Shown here piece by piece: positions 19,048 through 30,850 of a stretch of DNA of 60,513 nucleotides. A program made the position numbers and the translations under genes. The notes beneath the pieces were generated by a model that saw only the letters and a program-made list of their open reading frames with translations, was not told where the DNA came from and searched no databases. Source of the stretch: Streptomyces sp. NRRL WC-3742 (GTDB lineage Bacteria > Actinomycetota > Actinomycetes > Streptomycetales > Streptomycetaceae); NCBI RefSeq assembly GCF_000720635.1, contig NZ_JOCF01000051.1, forward strand, positions 1-60,513. The letters are read 5' to 3'. Position 1 is the first letter of the stretch, and each line of letters opens with the position of its first letter.

Positions 19048-19976
19048 GCCAGTCCCCCGGTCACGGTGGTCTCGTCGTCGGGCACGACCATCGTGCCGAT
19101 GCCCTCGTCGGTGAAGATCTCCAGCAGCAGGCTGTGCTGCACCCGGCCGTCCAGGACGCGGGCGGTGCCGACGCCGGAGCGGACGGCGCGCAGGCAGCCC
19201 TCCATCTTGGGCAGCATGCCGGTGGCCAGGCCCGGCAGCAGCCGCTCCAGCTCGCTCGCGCCGAGCTGGCTGATGACGTCGTCGGAGTCGGGCCAGTCCT
19301 TGTAGAGGCCCTCGACGTCGGTGAGGATCACGAGCATCTCGGCGCCCAGCGCGACGGCCAGGGCGGAGGCGGCGGTGTCGGCGTTGATGTTGTAGACGTG
19401 GCCGTCGGCGCCGCGCGCGATCGAGGAGATGACCGGGATGCGGCCGTCGGCGATCAGCGCCTTCACCGCGCCGGCCTCGATGTTGACGATGTCGCCGACC
19501 AGGCCGATGTCGACCTGCTCGCCGTCCACGACGGCGTAGCGCTTGACGGCCGTCATGGTGTGGGCGTCCTCGCCGGTCATGCCGACGGCGAAGGGGCCGT
19601 GCTCGTTGAGCAGGCCGACGAGTTCGCGCTGCACCTGGCCGGCGAGCACCATCCGGACCACGTCCATGGTCTCGGGGGTGGTGACGCGCAGGCCGTTGGT
19701 GAAGTTGGACTCCAGGCCGAGCTTGTTCAGCTGGGCGCTGATCTGCGGGCCGCCGCCGTGCACCACGACGGGGTGCAGGCCCGCGTAGCGCAGGAAGACG
19801 ACGTCCTGGGCGAAGGCCGCCTTGAGGCTCTCGTCGACCATGGCGTTGCCGCCGAACTTGATGACGATGGTCTTGCCGTGGAAGCGCTCCAGCCACGGCA
19901 GTGCCTCGATGAGCGTCATGGCCTTGGGCAACGCGGTGTTGTTGCGGGCCTGTTCGCCCTTGGGTGCGATCTGCAC
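19044..19976 (-). CDS. argB: Acetylglutamate kinase
   Basis: It phosphorylates N-acetylglutamate, the second step of ornithine synthesis, 310 residues. It has the amino-acid-kinase fold with [20 protein letters not shown] and [25 protein letters not shown] segments (seen as [13 protein letters not shown]). The start is GTG (19974-19976) with GAGGGA eight bases upstream. It follows argJ by 60 bp and overlaps argD. An N-terminal helix ahead of the kinase core is the kind seen in arginine-inhibited enzymes, which suggests feedback control. Confidence 0.96.
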   Translation of the reverse strand: MQIAPKGEQARNNTALPKAMTLIEALPWLERFHGKTIVIKFGGNAMVDESLKAAFAQDVVFLRYAGLHPVVVHGGGPQISAQLNKLGLESNFTNGLRVTTPETMDVVRMVLAGQVQRELVGLLNEHGPFAVGMTGEDAHTMTAVKRYAVVDGEQVDIGLVGDIVNIEAGAVKALIADGRIPVISSIARGADGHVYNINADTAASALAVALGAEMLVILTDVEGLYKDWPDSDDVISQLGASELERLLPGLATGMLPKMEGCLRAVRSGVGTARVLDGRVQHSLLLEIFTDEGIGTMVVPDDETTVTGGLA

Positions 19977-20036
19977 GGGGATGTCCCTCGTAGGTGCGGG
20001 TCCCCCCGGCCGAAGGCTCGGGGAGGATGTCGCGGA

Positions 20037-22369
<2,333 letters not shown>

Positions 22370-22444
22370 TCAGCCGATCGGTTGATGCCGCTTCGAGCGC
22401 GATGGGCGATGCCCGCAACAGGGCCCCACCGACAGGATCGAGGC

Positions 22445-23383
<939 letters not shown>

Positions 23384-23384
23384 C

Positions 23385-24125
23385 GTGTCCGCCACCACCG
23401 CCGTCCTCAGGACCGAAGCCCGGCTCTTCCGCCGCGAGCCCGCCGTGATCTTCTGGCTGATCGCGTTCCCGGCCGTGCTGCTCGTCATCCTCGGGTCGAT
23501 CCCCGCCTTCCGGGTCGCCCACGCCGAACTCGGCGGGCGGCGCACCGTCGACCTGTACGTGCCCGTGGTCGTCCTGCTGTCCGTGATCATGGCCGGGGCG
23601 CAGACCATGCCCGGGGTGCTCACCGGCTACCGCGAACGCGGCATCCTGCGCCGGATGTCCACCACACCGGCCAGCCCCAAGCACCTGCTCACCGTACAGA
23701 TCGTGCTGCACTCGGCGGCGGTCCTGGTCTCCGTGCTGCTGGCGCTGGCCGTCGGACGGATCGCGTTCGGCGTCGCCCTGCCCAAGCAGGCCGCCGGGTA
23801 CGTGCTGGCGCTCGTGGTCACCGTGCTCGCCGGGCTCGCGCTCGGCGCCACCATCTCGGCGCTGTCGCGCACCGCGAAGATCGCCCAGACCATCGGAACG
23901 ATCGTCTTCTTCCCGCTGATGTTCACCGCCGGGGTCTATGCTCCGGTACCGGTCATGCCAAGCGTGCTGCGGCAGATCGTCGGCCTGACGCCGATCGGGG
24001 CCGCCTCCCAGGCGCTGGACCAGGCGAGCGTCGGGCAGTGGCCGGACTGGTCGCACCTCGGGGTCACCGGGCTGTGGGCGGTACTGCTGATCGGCGTGGC
24101 CGTGCGCTGGTTCCGCTGGGAGTGA
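23385..24125 (+). CDS. ABC-2 type transporter permease
   Basis: This membrane partner of the preceding ATPase has 246 residues and six predicted helices: ch. 20-45, 55-80, 100-130, 135-160, 165-185 and 220-240. It begins with a cytoplasmic helix TEARLFRREPAVIFW and includes GIYAPV-like and ITPIGAASQAL-like segments typical of drug exporters (here GVYAPVPVMP and LTPIGAASQALDQA). The start GTG lies one base after the upstream stop, so translation is probably coupled. Confidence 0.9.
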   Translation: MSATTAVLRTEARLFRREPAVIFWLIAFPAVLLVILGSIPAFRVAHAELGGRRTVDLYVPVVVLLSVIMAGAQTMPGVLTGYRERGILRRMSTTPASPKHLLTVQIVLHSAAVLVSVLLALAVGRIAFGVALPKQAAGYVLALVVTVLAGLALGATISALSRTAKIAQTIGTIVFFPLMFTAGVYAPVPVMPSVLRQIVGLTPIGAASQALDQASVGQWPDWSHLGVTGLWAVLLIGVAVRWFRWE

Positions 24126-24169
24126 CGGCGGTGGCGTGGACAGTGACGGGGATCGAACGGGGGACGGGA

Positions 24170-25423
24170 ATGCAGGCCGGACGGGTGTCCAGCGCCGAGG
24201 AGCGCTGGGGGAAGTTCTTCCGCTGGGGCCCGTACGGCCTCCTCGCCCTCGCCACCTCCATCAGCGCCGCCACCGCCCCCGTCCTCATGACGCGCGACGG
24301 CGTGATCGCCGCCGCGGCCCTGCTCCCCCTCGCGCTCGGCCTGCAGCTGTGGTGGGGACGGCTGCGGCCCAGGCTGCCGGAGCACGCGCCGGCGGCGCGC
24401 GTCTACTACGTGCTGCGCACGGTGCTCGCCTTCGTCCTGACCTGGCTGAACCCGCTGTTCTCGATCTTCGCGGTGATCGGCTACTTCGACGCCGTCCGGC
24501 TGCTGCCTCCGCGCCTGGCCAAGGCCGGACTGCTCGCCACCGCCGTCACCCTGGCGGGATCGCAGTCCGGCGGACTGCCGCCGCGCTCGATGGGCGGCTG
24601 GCTGCTCTTCGGCGCGATCTTCGCCGTCCACGCGGCGCTCTCCACCATCTTCGGCAACCTCGGCGAGCGGGAGGCCGCGGAGGCCCGCGCCAAGGCCGCC
24701 ACCATGGCCGAGCTGGAGCGCACCAACGCCCGGCTCGAGCAGGCCCTCGCCGAGAACGCCGGGCTGCAGGCCCAACTGCTGCTCCAGGCACGGGAGGCGG
24801 GCGTGGACGAGGAGCGGCGCCGCCTCGCCGCCGAGATCCACGACACCATCGCCCAGGGCCTCGCCGGGATCATCACCCAGCTCCAGGCCGTCTCCGCGGC
24901 CGAGGACCGGGACGTCGCCCACCGGCACCTCGAACGGGCCCAGGCCCTGGCCCGGCAGAGCCTCGGCGAGGCCCGCCGCTCGGTGCACGGCCTCGGGCCC
25001 GGCGCGCTCGAGCACGACGTACTGGGCGAGGCGCTGCGCAAGACGGTGGCCGAGTGGTCCGAACGGGCCGGGGTGCGGGCCGAGTTCACCATCACCGGCA
25101 CCGCCGAACCGCTGCACGACGAGATCGAGGCCACGCTGCTGCGGATCGCCCAGGAGGCGCTGTCCAACGCCGCCCGGCACTCGAAGGCCGAGCGGGTCGG
25201 CGTCACCCTCTCCTACATGGACGACGAGGTCACCCTCGACGTACGCGACGACGGCTGCGGCTTCGACCCGCTCCACCTGCCCCCGCGCAGCGAGTCCGGC
25301 GGCTTCGGGCTCGGCGGGATGCGCGCCCGCGCCGAACGCCTCGCCGGGACGGTCGACCTGGAGTCGGAGCCCGGCGGCGGCACCGCGATCTCCGCCCGCG
25401 TACCGTTGGTGCGCCATGACTGA
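24170..25423 (+). CDS. Sensor histidine kinase (NarL/LiaS-type, HisKA_3)
   Basis: The membrane kinase (417 residues) has about five N-terminal transmembrane helices (about 20-160), a coiled-coil linker (EREAAEARAKAATMAELERTNARLEQAL), the HisKA_3 phosphoacceptor helix RRRLAAEIHDTIAQGL, and HATPase_c motifs EALSNAARHSKA, DDGCGFD and GGFGLGGMRARAE. I chose the ATG at 24170. A GTG at 24122 that overlaps the permease stop is in frame and would add 16 residues. It overlaps the response regulator by 8 bp, so the two are coupled. Its likely job is to sense the substrate of, or stress relieved by, the ABC exporter. Confidence 0.92.
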   Translation: MQAGRVSSAEERWGKFFRWGPYGLLALATSISAATAPVLMTRDGVIAAAALLPLALGLQLWWGRLRPRLPEHAPAARVYYVLRTVLAFVLTWLNPLFSIFAVIGYFDAVRLLPPRLAKAGLLATAVTLAGSQSGGLPPRSMGGWLLFGAIFAVHAALSTIFGNLGEREAAEARAKAATMAELERTNARLEQALAENAGLQAQLLLQAREAGVDEERRRLAAEIHDTIAQGLAGIITQLQAVSAAEDRDVAHRHLERAQALARQSLGEARRSVHGLGPGALEHDVLGEALRKTVAEWSERAGVRAEFTITGTAEPLHDEIEATLLRIAQEALSNAARHSKAERVGVTLSYMDDEVTLDVRDDGCGFDPLHLPPRSESGGFGLGGMRARAERLAGTVDLESEPGGGTAISARVPLVRHD

Positions 25424-26135
25424 CAGGACTGGTCCGACTGACATGACCGACGTGACCGACATGACCGACGTGACCGACGTGACCGACACCGGCTCGGCCA
25501 TCACCCTGATCCTCGTCGACGACCACCCCGTGGTCCGCGACGGGCTGCGCGGCATGTTCGACTCCGCCCCCGACTTCCGCGTCCTCGGCGAGGCGTCCGA
25601 CGGCGTCGAGGCGGTGGAACTCGCCGGGCGGCTCGACCCGGACGTGGTGCTGATGGACCTTCGGATGCCGGGCGGCGGCGGGGTCGAGGCCATCGCCGAG
25701 CTCACCCGGCGCGGCGCCCGCAGCAAGGTGCTCGTCCTCACCACGTACGACACGGACTCCGACACGCTCCCGGCGATCGAGGCCGGCGCCACCGGCTACC
25801 TGCTCAAGGACGCCCCGCGCGAGGAGCTGTTCACGGCGGTTCGCGCCGCCGCCGAGGGCCGTACCGTCCTCTCCCCCGCCGTCGCCTCCCGGCTGGTCTC
25901 CCGGGTACGCACCCCGGTGTCTCCCGCTCGGACGCCGCTGAGCGCCCGGGAGCGGGAGGTGCTGGTGCTGGTCGCCCGGGGCACGGCGAACCGGGAGATC
26001 GCCCGGGCGCTGTTCATCAGCGAGGCCACCGTCAAGACCCATCTCACGCACCTGTACGCCAAGCTGGGCGTCAACGACCGTGCGGCGGCGGTGGCGGCGG
26101 GGTACGACCGGGGGATTCTGGGTTCTACCGCTTGA
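25416..26135 (+). CDS. LuxR/NarL-family response regulator
   Basis: The 239-residue regulator pairs with the kinase it overlaps. The receiver domain (about 30-145) has acidic residues in ILVDDHP and the phospho-Asp in VVLMDLRMPG. The LuxR HTH (about 172-235) reads LSAREREVLVLVARGTANREIARALFISEATVKTHLTHLYAKLG. The first 27 residues are an unusual MTDVTD repeat encoded by tandem 9-mers. A start at an internal ATG would remove most of it. Its 3' end overlaps the facing methyltransferase gene by 11 bp. Confidence 0.93.
   Translation: MTDRTGPTDMTDVTDMTDVTDVTDTGSAITLILVDDHPVVRDGLRGMFDSAPDFRVLGEASDGVEAVELAGRLDPDVVLMDLRMPGGGGVEAIAELTRRGARSKVLVLTTYDTDSDTLPAIEAGATGYLLKDAPREELFTAVRAAAEGRTVLSPAVASRLVSRVRTPVSPARTPLSAREREVLVLVARGTANREIARALFISEATVKTHLTHLYAKLGVNDRAAAVAAGYDRGILGSTA
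25443..25487. repeat. Five 9-bp tandem repeats inside the response-regulator 5' end
   Basis: There are five copies of RTGACCGAC, encoding the repeated (M/V)TD tripeptides ahead of the receiver domain. The array keeps the frame because the unit is a multiple of three. Two units contain in-frame ATGs and three contain GTGs, so copy number also changes the possible starts. Confidence 0.85.
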
Positions 26136-27315
26136 CGGCGCGCAGGACCACGAACTTCGGATTGCCCGCGACCAGGCGGCAGTTGCCGAAGAGGCGGCGC
26201 AGCTTGACGTGGTAGCCGAGGTGGCGGTTGCCGACCACCCACAGCTCGCCGCCCGGGCGCAGCGCCCGCTTGGCGCCGGTGAACATCCGCCAGGCGGTGG
26301 CGTCGGTGGTGGCCTGGTGGCTGTGGAACGGCGGGTTGTTGAGCACCAGGTCCACCGAGGCGGGGGCGAACAGGGCCGGGTCGAGCGCGTCGGCGGCCAG
26401 GAACTCGGCCTTCGCCTCCGGGCCCAGGTTCGTGCGGAAGGTCTCCTCGGCGGAGGCCACCGCCTGGTGCGACTCGTCCACGAACACCAGCTCCGCGCCC
26501 GGCCCGGCCAGCGCGGCCGCCGTCCCGACCACGCCGTTGCCGCAGCCGAGGTCGACCACCCGGGCGCCCGGCGCGGGGGCGGGCAGGTGGGCGAGGAGGA
26601 ACCGGGTGCCGATGTCGAGCTTCTCGGCGCAGAAGGTGCCCGCGTGGTTGACGACCGTACGGCCGGCGGCCGGGCCGATGTCCGGCGGCAGCGCGTAGCG
26701 GTGCGGCCACGGACTGGGTCCGGGGGCGAGCGCCGGGTCGGGGGTGCAGAGGATCAGCCGGGCCTTGCGGACGGCCAGCGAGGTGCGGGTCGGGCCGAGG
26801 ATCCTCTCGAACAGTTGCAGCGTGGAGGTGTGGATCTCGGTGACCATGCCCGCGCCGAGGACCACCGTGCCCGGGTGGAGCGCCGGGGCGAGGCGGTGCA
26901 GCTGGTCCTCCAGCAGGGCCAGGCTCTTGGGGACGCGCACCAGCAGCACGTCGATCCGCTCGGGCGGGGTCTCGCGGGTGGTCAGCAGCCGCTGCTCGTC
27001 GACGGCGGCGCCGCGGCGGGCGAGGTTGGCCCGGGTGGCCTCCCGGCCGAGGTGGGAGTCACTGATCTGGACGGGCCCGTACGGCGCCAGCGCGGTGGTC
27101 AGCGCGCCCCAGCGGTCGCCGAGGACGGCGATCCGGCGGCCCTCCAGCTCGACGGCGGTCCCCTCCGCGCTGGGGCTCTCGCCCGCGAGGTGGCGCAGCA
27201 GGTACTCGTCGGCGGCGTCCCAGGCGCGCAGGCGCTCGCGCGGGTCCTGGGGGTGGCGGGTGAGGTCGAAGGTGCCCCACGGGGTGGCGAAAGCGCTGGT
27301 GATGTCGGGATTCAT
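26125..27315 (-). CDS. RsmC/RlmG-type rRNA guanine-N2 methyltransferase
   Basis: The 396-residue protein has the two-domain layout of RsmC (16S G1207) and RlmG (23S G1835): a degenerate N-terminal methyltransferase-like half and a catalytic C-terminal half. It has VVDLGCGNGVVGTAAAL (AdoMet loop) and the NPPFH catalytic motif in SVDLVLNNPPFHSHQATTDATAW. TFCAEKLDIGTRFLL is also typical. It starts at ATG 27315. Its stop region overlaps the convergent response regulator by 11 bp. Which rRNA it modifies is not decided. Confidence 0.88.
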   Translation of the reverse strand: MNPDITSAFATPWGTFDLTRHPQDPRERLRAWDAADEYLLRHLAGESPSAEGTAVELEGRRIAVLGDRWGALTTALAPYGPVQISDSHLGREATRANLARRGAAVDEQRLLTTRETPPERIDVLLVRVPKSLALLEDQLHRLAPALHPGTVVLGAGMVTEIHTSTLQLFERILGPTRTSLAVRKARLILCTPDPALAPGPSPWPHRYALPPDIGPAAGRTVVNHAGTFCAEKLDIGTRFLLAHLPAPAPGARVVDLGCGNGVVGTAAALAGPGAELVFVDESHQAVASAEETFRTNLGPEAKAEFLAADALDPALFAPASVDLVLNNPPFHSHQATTDATAWRMFTGAKRALRPGGELWVVGNRHLGYHVKLRRLFGNCRLVAGNPKFVVLRAVKR

Positions 27316-27398
27316 CGTGTTCTCAGGCTATCGGACGGGCACACGGGGAACGGTTCCGGCGGATACTGGAAGAGCCCGCCGCGAGAGGGGTGAGGGCG

Positions 27399-27800
27399 AT
27401 GGACTGGAAGCTCGAAGTCGTGGTGGTCCCGGTGTCGGACGTCGGGCGCGCGAAAGCCTTCTACGAGGAGCAGGCCGGGTTCACGGTCGACCATGACACC
27501 CGGCTGCGCGACGGCGTCCGCGTCGTCCAGTTGACCCCGCCGGGCTCGCCCTGCTCCATCGTGGTCGGCTCCGGGGTCATCGAGTCCCCGCCCGGCTCGG
27601 TGAAGGGTCTCCAGCTGGTGGTGGCCGACATCGAGAAGGCGCACGCCGAGCTCACCGCGCGGGGCGTGCCCGTCAGCCCCGTCCAGCACTTCGAGGCGGG
27701 GGCCCGGGTCAACGGGCGCGGGGAGGCGTGGAACTCCTTCGTGTTCTTCAACGACCCCGACGGCAACGGCTGGGCCGTGCAGGAGGCCCCGGCGGCGTAG
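27399..27800 (+). CDS. VOC (glyoxalase/bleomycin resistance) family protein
   Basis: This 133-residue single vicinal-oxygen-chelate protein starts MDWKLEVVVVPVSDVGRAKAFY and ends FNDPDGNGWAVQE, the two hallmark beta-alpha-beta modules. The metal-site Glu is probably the last Glu (WAVQE). The usual first His is replaced, because VVVVPVSD has Val where H is common, so metal binding may be altered. I chose the ATG at 27399 with GAGGGGTGAG upstream. It has no operon partners, and the S4 gene follows after 25 bp. The function is unknown. Confidence 0.85.
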   Translation: MDWKLEVVVVPVSDVGRAKAFYEEQAGFTVDHDTRLRDGVRVVQLTPPGSPCSIVVGSGVIESPPGSVKGLQLVVADIEKAHAELTARGVPVSPVQHFEAGARVNGRGEAWNSFVFFNDPDGNGWAVQEAPAA

Positions 27801-27825
27801 GGACTCGGTCCCGTAGGCTCCTGGG

Positions 27826-28200
27826 ATGGCCGAAGACGAGGGAAACGTACGGGTGGACGCCTGGATCTGGTCCGTCCGGCTCGCCAAGACCCGCGCCCTG
27901 GCGGCGGCGGCCTGCCGCGCCGGGCACGTACGGGTCAACGGGGACCGGGCCAAGCCCGCGCAGGCGCTGCGCCCCGGGGACGAGGTGCGGGTGCGCGAGG
28001 AGGGCTACGAGCGGGTCGTGGTCGTGCGCAGGCTGATCCGCAAGCGCGTGGGCGCGGCCGTCGCCGCCGAGTGCCTGACCGACAACAGCCCGCCGCGCCC
28101 GCCGCGCGAGTTCGCCCCCAGGATCGCCGAACGCGACCGCGGCGCCGGCCGCCCCACCAAGCGCGAACGCCGCGAGATCGACCAGCTCCGGCAGCGGTGA
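27826..28200 (+). CDS. S4-domain RNA-binding protein (Hsp15/HslR-like)
   Basis: The 124-residue protein is an S4 domain (VRVDAWIWSVRLAKTRALAAAACRAGHVRVNG, with RPGDEVRV) plus a basic tail. Hsp15 of E. coli binds stalled 50S subunits that carry nascent chains, and the actinomycete relatives are presumed to act in ribosome quality control. The C-terminal RGAGRPTKRERREIDQLR is the usual family ending. It starts at ATG 27826. Confidence 0.88.
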   Translation: MAEDEGNVRVDAWIWSVRLAKTRALAAAACRAGHVRVNGDRAKPAQALRPGDEVRVREEGYERVVVVRRLIRKRVGAAVAAECLTDNSPPRPPREFAPRIAERDRGAGRPTKRERREIDQLRQR

Positions 28201-28221
28201 GGCCCCAGGCCCTGTCCGGGC

Positions 28222-28767
28222 CTAGACGACGGGGTGGGCCGCCTGAACGGCGAGGCGCCTCGGGGCGTCCTCGCCGACGGCGGTCAGCAGGTCGTCCAGG
28301 GCGAGGAAGGTCTCCCAGGGCTCCCGGCCGGTAGCGGCGGCGAGGTGCCGGACGACCAGGTCCTCCAGGTCGCGCACCCGCTTGTCCTTCCAGACCTTGT
28401 CGGCGAGGCTCACCAGCAGGTCCTCGACGGTGACGCCGGGTTCCCCCCAGCTCCCGTGGGTGCCGGCGAAGCGGGCCAGCCGCTCGGGCACGCCCCGGGC
28501 GAGCAGCAGTTCGTGCCCGGCCGGCTCGTGGAGGCTGCCGGGGACGGAGAGTTCCTCGGGGTGGAGCGTCTTGCCGATGTCGTGGGTGGCCGCGCCGAAC
28601 AGGACGGCCTCGCGGTCGAAGGCCAGGCCCTGCCGCTCGCAGAAGTCGGCGATCCGCTCGGCGACCTCGTGGACCAGCGCGAGGTGGGCGAGCAGCCGGG
28701 GCGGGGCGCCCGCCCCGGCGAGCAGGTCGGCGGCGGCGGGCGGCAGCGGGGGGAGGGTGGCGCTCAT
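28222..28767 (-). CDS. HD-domain phosphohydrolase
   Basis: This is a 181-residue HD-superfamily protein. Metal ligands are visible as H in LALVHEVAERI, HD in LFGAATHDIGKTL, H in EPAGHELLL and D in LVSLADKVWK. This is the compact layout of HDIG-type phosphohydrolases. The substrate is not predictable. Only 3 bp separate its ATG from the stop of the upstream DUF574 gene, so the two form an operon. Confidence 0.85.
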   Translation of the reverse strand: MSATLPPLPPAAADLLAGAGAPPRLLAHLALVHEVAERIADFCERQGLAFDREAVLFGAATHDIGKTLHPEELSVPGSLHEPAGHELLLARGVPERLARFAGTHGSWGEPGVTVEDLLVSLADKVWKDKRVRDLEDLVVRHLAAATGREPWETFLALDDLLTAVGEDAPRRLAVQAAHPVV

Positions 28768-28770
28768 GTC

Positions 28771-29649
28771 CTACAGCTTGAAGGCGACGCCCGCGTAGGC
28801 GGAGACGTCCTGCCAGCCCTCAGGGAGTTCGCTGGTGCGGACGTGGCCGGGGGTGGGGCGCCAGAGGGGGAGCTGGACGAGGCCGGGGCCGGCGAACTCG
28901 AAGTCGCCGAAGAAGGGTTCGACGTCGCCGCGGGGGCGCAGGACGAGGGGGGAGCTGGCGCCCCGGTAGATGCGCACGCCCTCGGCGGCGCTCTCGCGGG
29001 AGGCGAAGTCGGGGCTGCCGTGGGAGAGGATCAGAGCGCTGCCGGGCGCGAGGGCGTCGCGCAGGGTCTGCACGATGCTCTGGGCTCCCTCCTCGTCGCG
29101 GATGAAGTGCAGGACGGCGAGGAGCATCAGGGCGACGGGCTGGGACAGGTCGACGGTGTCGCGCAGCAACGGGTGCTCGAGGATGGACTCCGGCTCGCGC
29201 AGGTCGGCCTCGACGACGGCGGTGCGGCCCGCCGGGTGGGCGGCGACGCGGGCGCGGGCGTGGGTGGCGACGATCGGGTCGTTGTCGACGTACACCACGT
29301 GGGCGTCCGGGACGACGCGCCGGGCGACCTCGCTGGTGGAGCCGACCGCCGGTATGCCGGTGCCGATGTCGATGAACTGGCGTATGCCTCTTCCGGCGGC
29401 GAACTCCACGGCGCGGCCGAGGAACTGGCGGTTGGTGCGGGCCAGCAGCGGCAGGGCCGGGTAGGCGGCGATGGCGGCCTGGGCGGCCCGGCGGTCGGCC
29501 TCGAAGTTGTCCTTGCCGCCGAGGTAGTAGTCGTACATGCGCGCGGTGTGCGGGGTGCCGGTGTCGAGTTCGGTGGGCGGCTGCCAGTCGTCGACGCGCG
29601 CCCACTCCCAGTCGGTCACCTGATCGACGGCTTCCGTGTCCTCGTACAT
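28771..29649 (-). CDS. DUF574 SAM-dependent methyltransferase
   Basis: The 292-residue protein belongs to the actinomycete DUF574/Methyltransf_19 family. It has the TPHTARMYDYYLGGKDNFEADR signature, an AdoMet site IRQFIDIGTGIPAVGSTSEVA, VVYVDNDPIVATHARAR, and LMLLAVLHFIRDEEG. These proteins are abundant in Streptomyces, often near HTH/DUF397 pairs, and lack a known substrate. I chose the ATG at 29649, with GAGGGG upstream. A GTG at 29688 is in frame. It is co-transcribed with the HD gene. Confidence 0.87.
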   Translation of the reverse strand: MYEDTEAVDQVTDWEWARVDDWQPPTELDTGTPHTARMYDYYLGGKDNFEADRRAAQAAIAAYPALPLLARTNRQFLGRAVEFAAGRGIRQFIDIGTGIPAVGSTSEVARRVVPDAHVVYVDNDPIVATHARARVAAHPAGRTAVVEADLREPESILEHPLLRDTVDLSQPVALMLLAVLHFIRDEEGAQSIVQTLRDALAPGSALILSHGSPDFASRESAAEGVRIYRGASSPLVLRPRGDVEPFFGDFEFAGPGLVQLPLWRPTPGHVRTSELPEGWQDVSAYAGVAFKL

Positions 29650-29813
29650 GCCGTTGGGCCCCCCTCGCTCGACGCCGTACGCCTTCACCGTCGCTCTACG
29701 CGCGATGCGCCGCGATCGTATCCACGGAGTTCTGCTGGAAACAGCGGGAGTTCAGGTTTACGCAAGCTCCGAAAATGGGAGTGTGTGCACGTCAAAAAGG
29801 GTGCGCGCCATTC

Positions 29814-29846
29814 CGTCGACCCCCCGTCGACCCCCCGTCGACCCCT
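29814..29846. repeat. Three 11-bp tandem repeats upstream of the CE4-like gene
   Basis: There are nearly three copies of CGTCGACCCCC (the third ends one base short), 45 bp before the ATG of the deacetylase-like lipoprotein, within its leader. Confidence 0.75.
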
Positions 29847-29891
29847 CGCCCGGATCGCTCCGCCCTCCCGCCGTCTCTATGCTGGCTGCCG

Positions 29892-30794
29892 ATGAGCACC
29901 GACCGCCGCACCGTACTGCGCACCGCCGCCCGGCTCGCCACCCTCACCGCCGCCGGAGGGCTCCTCGCCGCCTGCGGCAGCGACGGGCACCGCCGGGCCG
30001 ACCACGAGGCACTCGCCGCACACCCCGGCAGTGGCGACCCGTCGCACACCACCGACCCGGCCTGGAACGGCGCCGAGGGCCCGGCCTCCGGCGCGCCGAC
30101 CGCCTCGCCCCAGCCCGCCGAGGAGACGCCGGCCGCCGCCGCGCAGGCGACCGCGCCCCCGGCCCCGCCGGTGCTGACGCCGCTGGCGCCCGGCACCCCG
30201 GTGGAGGTGGTGTCCGGACCGCGCACCAGCAAGTACGTGGCGCTCACCTTCCACGGCAGCGGCGACCCGAAGCTCGCCACCGCCCTGCTGACCGCCGCCG
30301 AGCAGCGCGGAGTCCACCTGACGGTGATGGTGGTCGGCAGCTGGCTGGACCAGCAGCCGCAGATGGCCCGGCGCATCCTGGACGGCGGCCACGAGCTGGG
30401 CAACCACACCCAGAACCACCTCAACATCTCGGCGATGACCCCCGACCAGGCCCGCGCCGAGATCGCCCAGTGCGCGGACCGGCTGATGCGCCTGACCGGC
30501 TCGATCGGCCGCTGGTTCCGGCCCTCCGCCGCCCAGTACGCCACCCCGACGGTGCGCGACCAGGCCAGGGCGGTCGGCTACGAGCACGTGCTGTCCTTCG
30601 ACGTGGACCCGCGCGACTACAGCGACCCGAGCGCCGCCGAGCTGCAGCGCCGGGTGCTCACCTCGGTGCGCGGCGGCTCGGTGGTGGCCCTGCACATGGG
30701 ACACCAGTGCACGATCGACGCGCTGCCGGGCATCCTGGACGGGCTCGCCAAGGCGGGGCTCCAGCCGGTGACCGCGAGCCAGCTCTGCGCATGA
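29892..30794 (+). CDS. Polysaccharide-deacetylase-family (CE4-like) lipoprotein with altered motif 1
   Basis: The 300-residue exported protein has a twin-arginine-like N-terminus (DRRTVLR), a lipobox LAAC with Cys28, an Ala/Pro linker (about 35-110) and a NodB-type domain (about 112-300). Motif 2 is intact (HTQNH, 172-176), as are the RP of motif 3 (210-211) and LH of the last motif (VVALHMG). Motif 1, TFDDGP in active enzymes, is TFHGSGDP (119-126), so the catalytic base and one metal Asp are not in place. I chose the ATG at 29892. It may be a non-catalytic or differently acting member on the cell surface. Confidence 0.88.
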   Translation: MSTDRRTVLRTAARLATLTAAGGLLAACGSDGHRRADHEALAAHPGSGDPSHTTDPAWNGAEGPASGAPTASPQPAEETPAAAAQATAPPAPPVLTPLAPGTPVEVVSGPRTSKYVALTFHGSGDPKLATALLTAAEQRGVHLTVMVVGSWLDQQPQMARRILDGGHELGNHTQNHLNISAMTPDQARAEIAQCADRLMRLTGSIGRWFRPSAAQYATPTVRDQARAVGYEHVLSFDVDPRDYSDPSAAELQRRVLTSVRGGSVVALHMGHQCTIDALPGILDGLAKAGLQPVTASQLCA

Positions 30795-30796
30795 CC

Positions 30797-30850
30797 GTGT
30801 GACCGCATGAACGCGTGAACGTGTGACCGCATGAACGTGTGACCGCATGA
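30797..30850. repeat. Imperfect tandem repeats between convergent genes
   Basis: Three copies of GTGTGACCGCATGA, two of them continued by AAC, fill the space between the deacetylase stop and the SDR stop, with a short GTGAAC interruption after the first copy. Confidence 0.75.

Noticed and set aside
24064..26051. Minus-strand frames opposite the kinase and response regulator
   Set aside because: Low-complexity shadows of genes with clear HisKA_3, receiver and LuxR domains.
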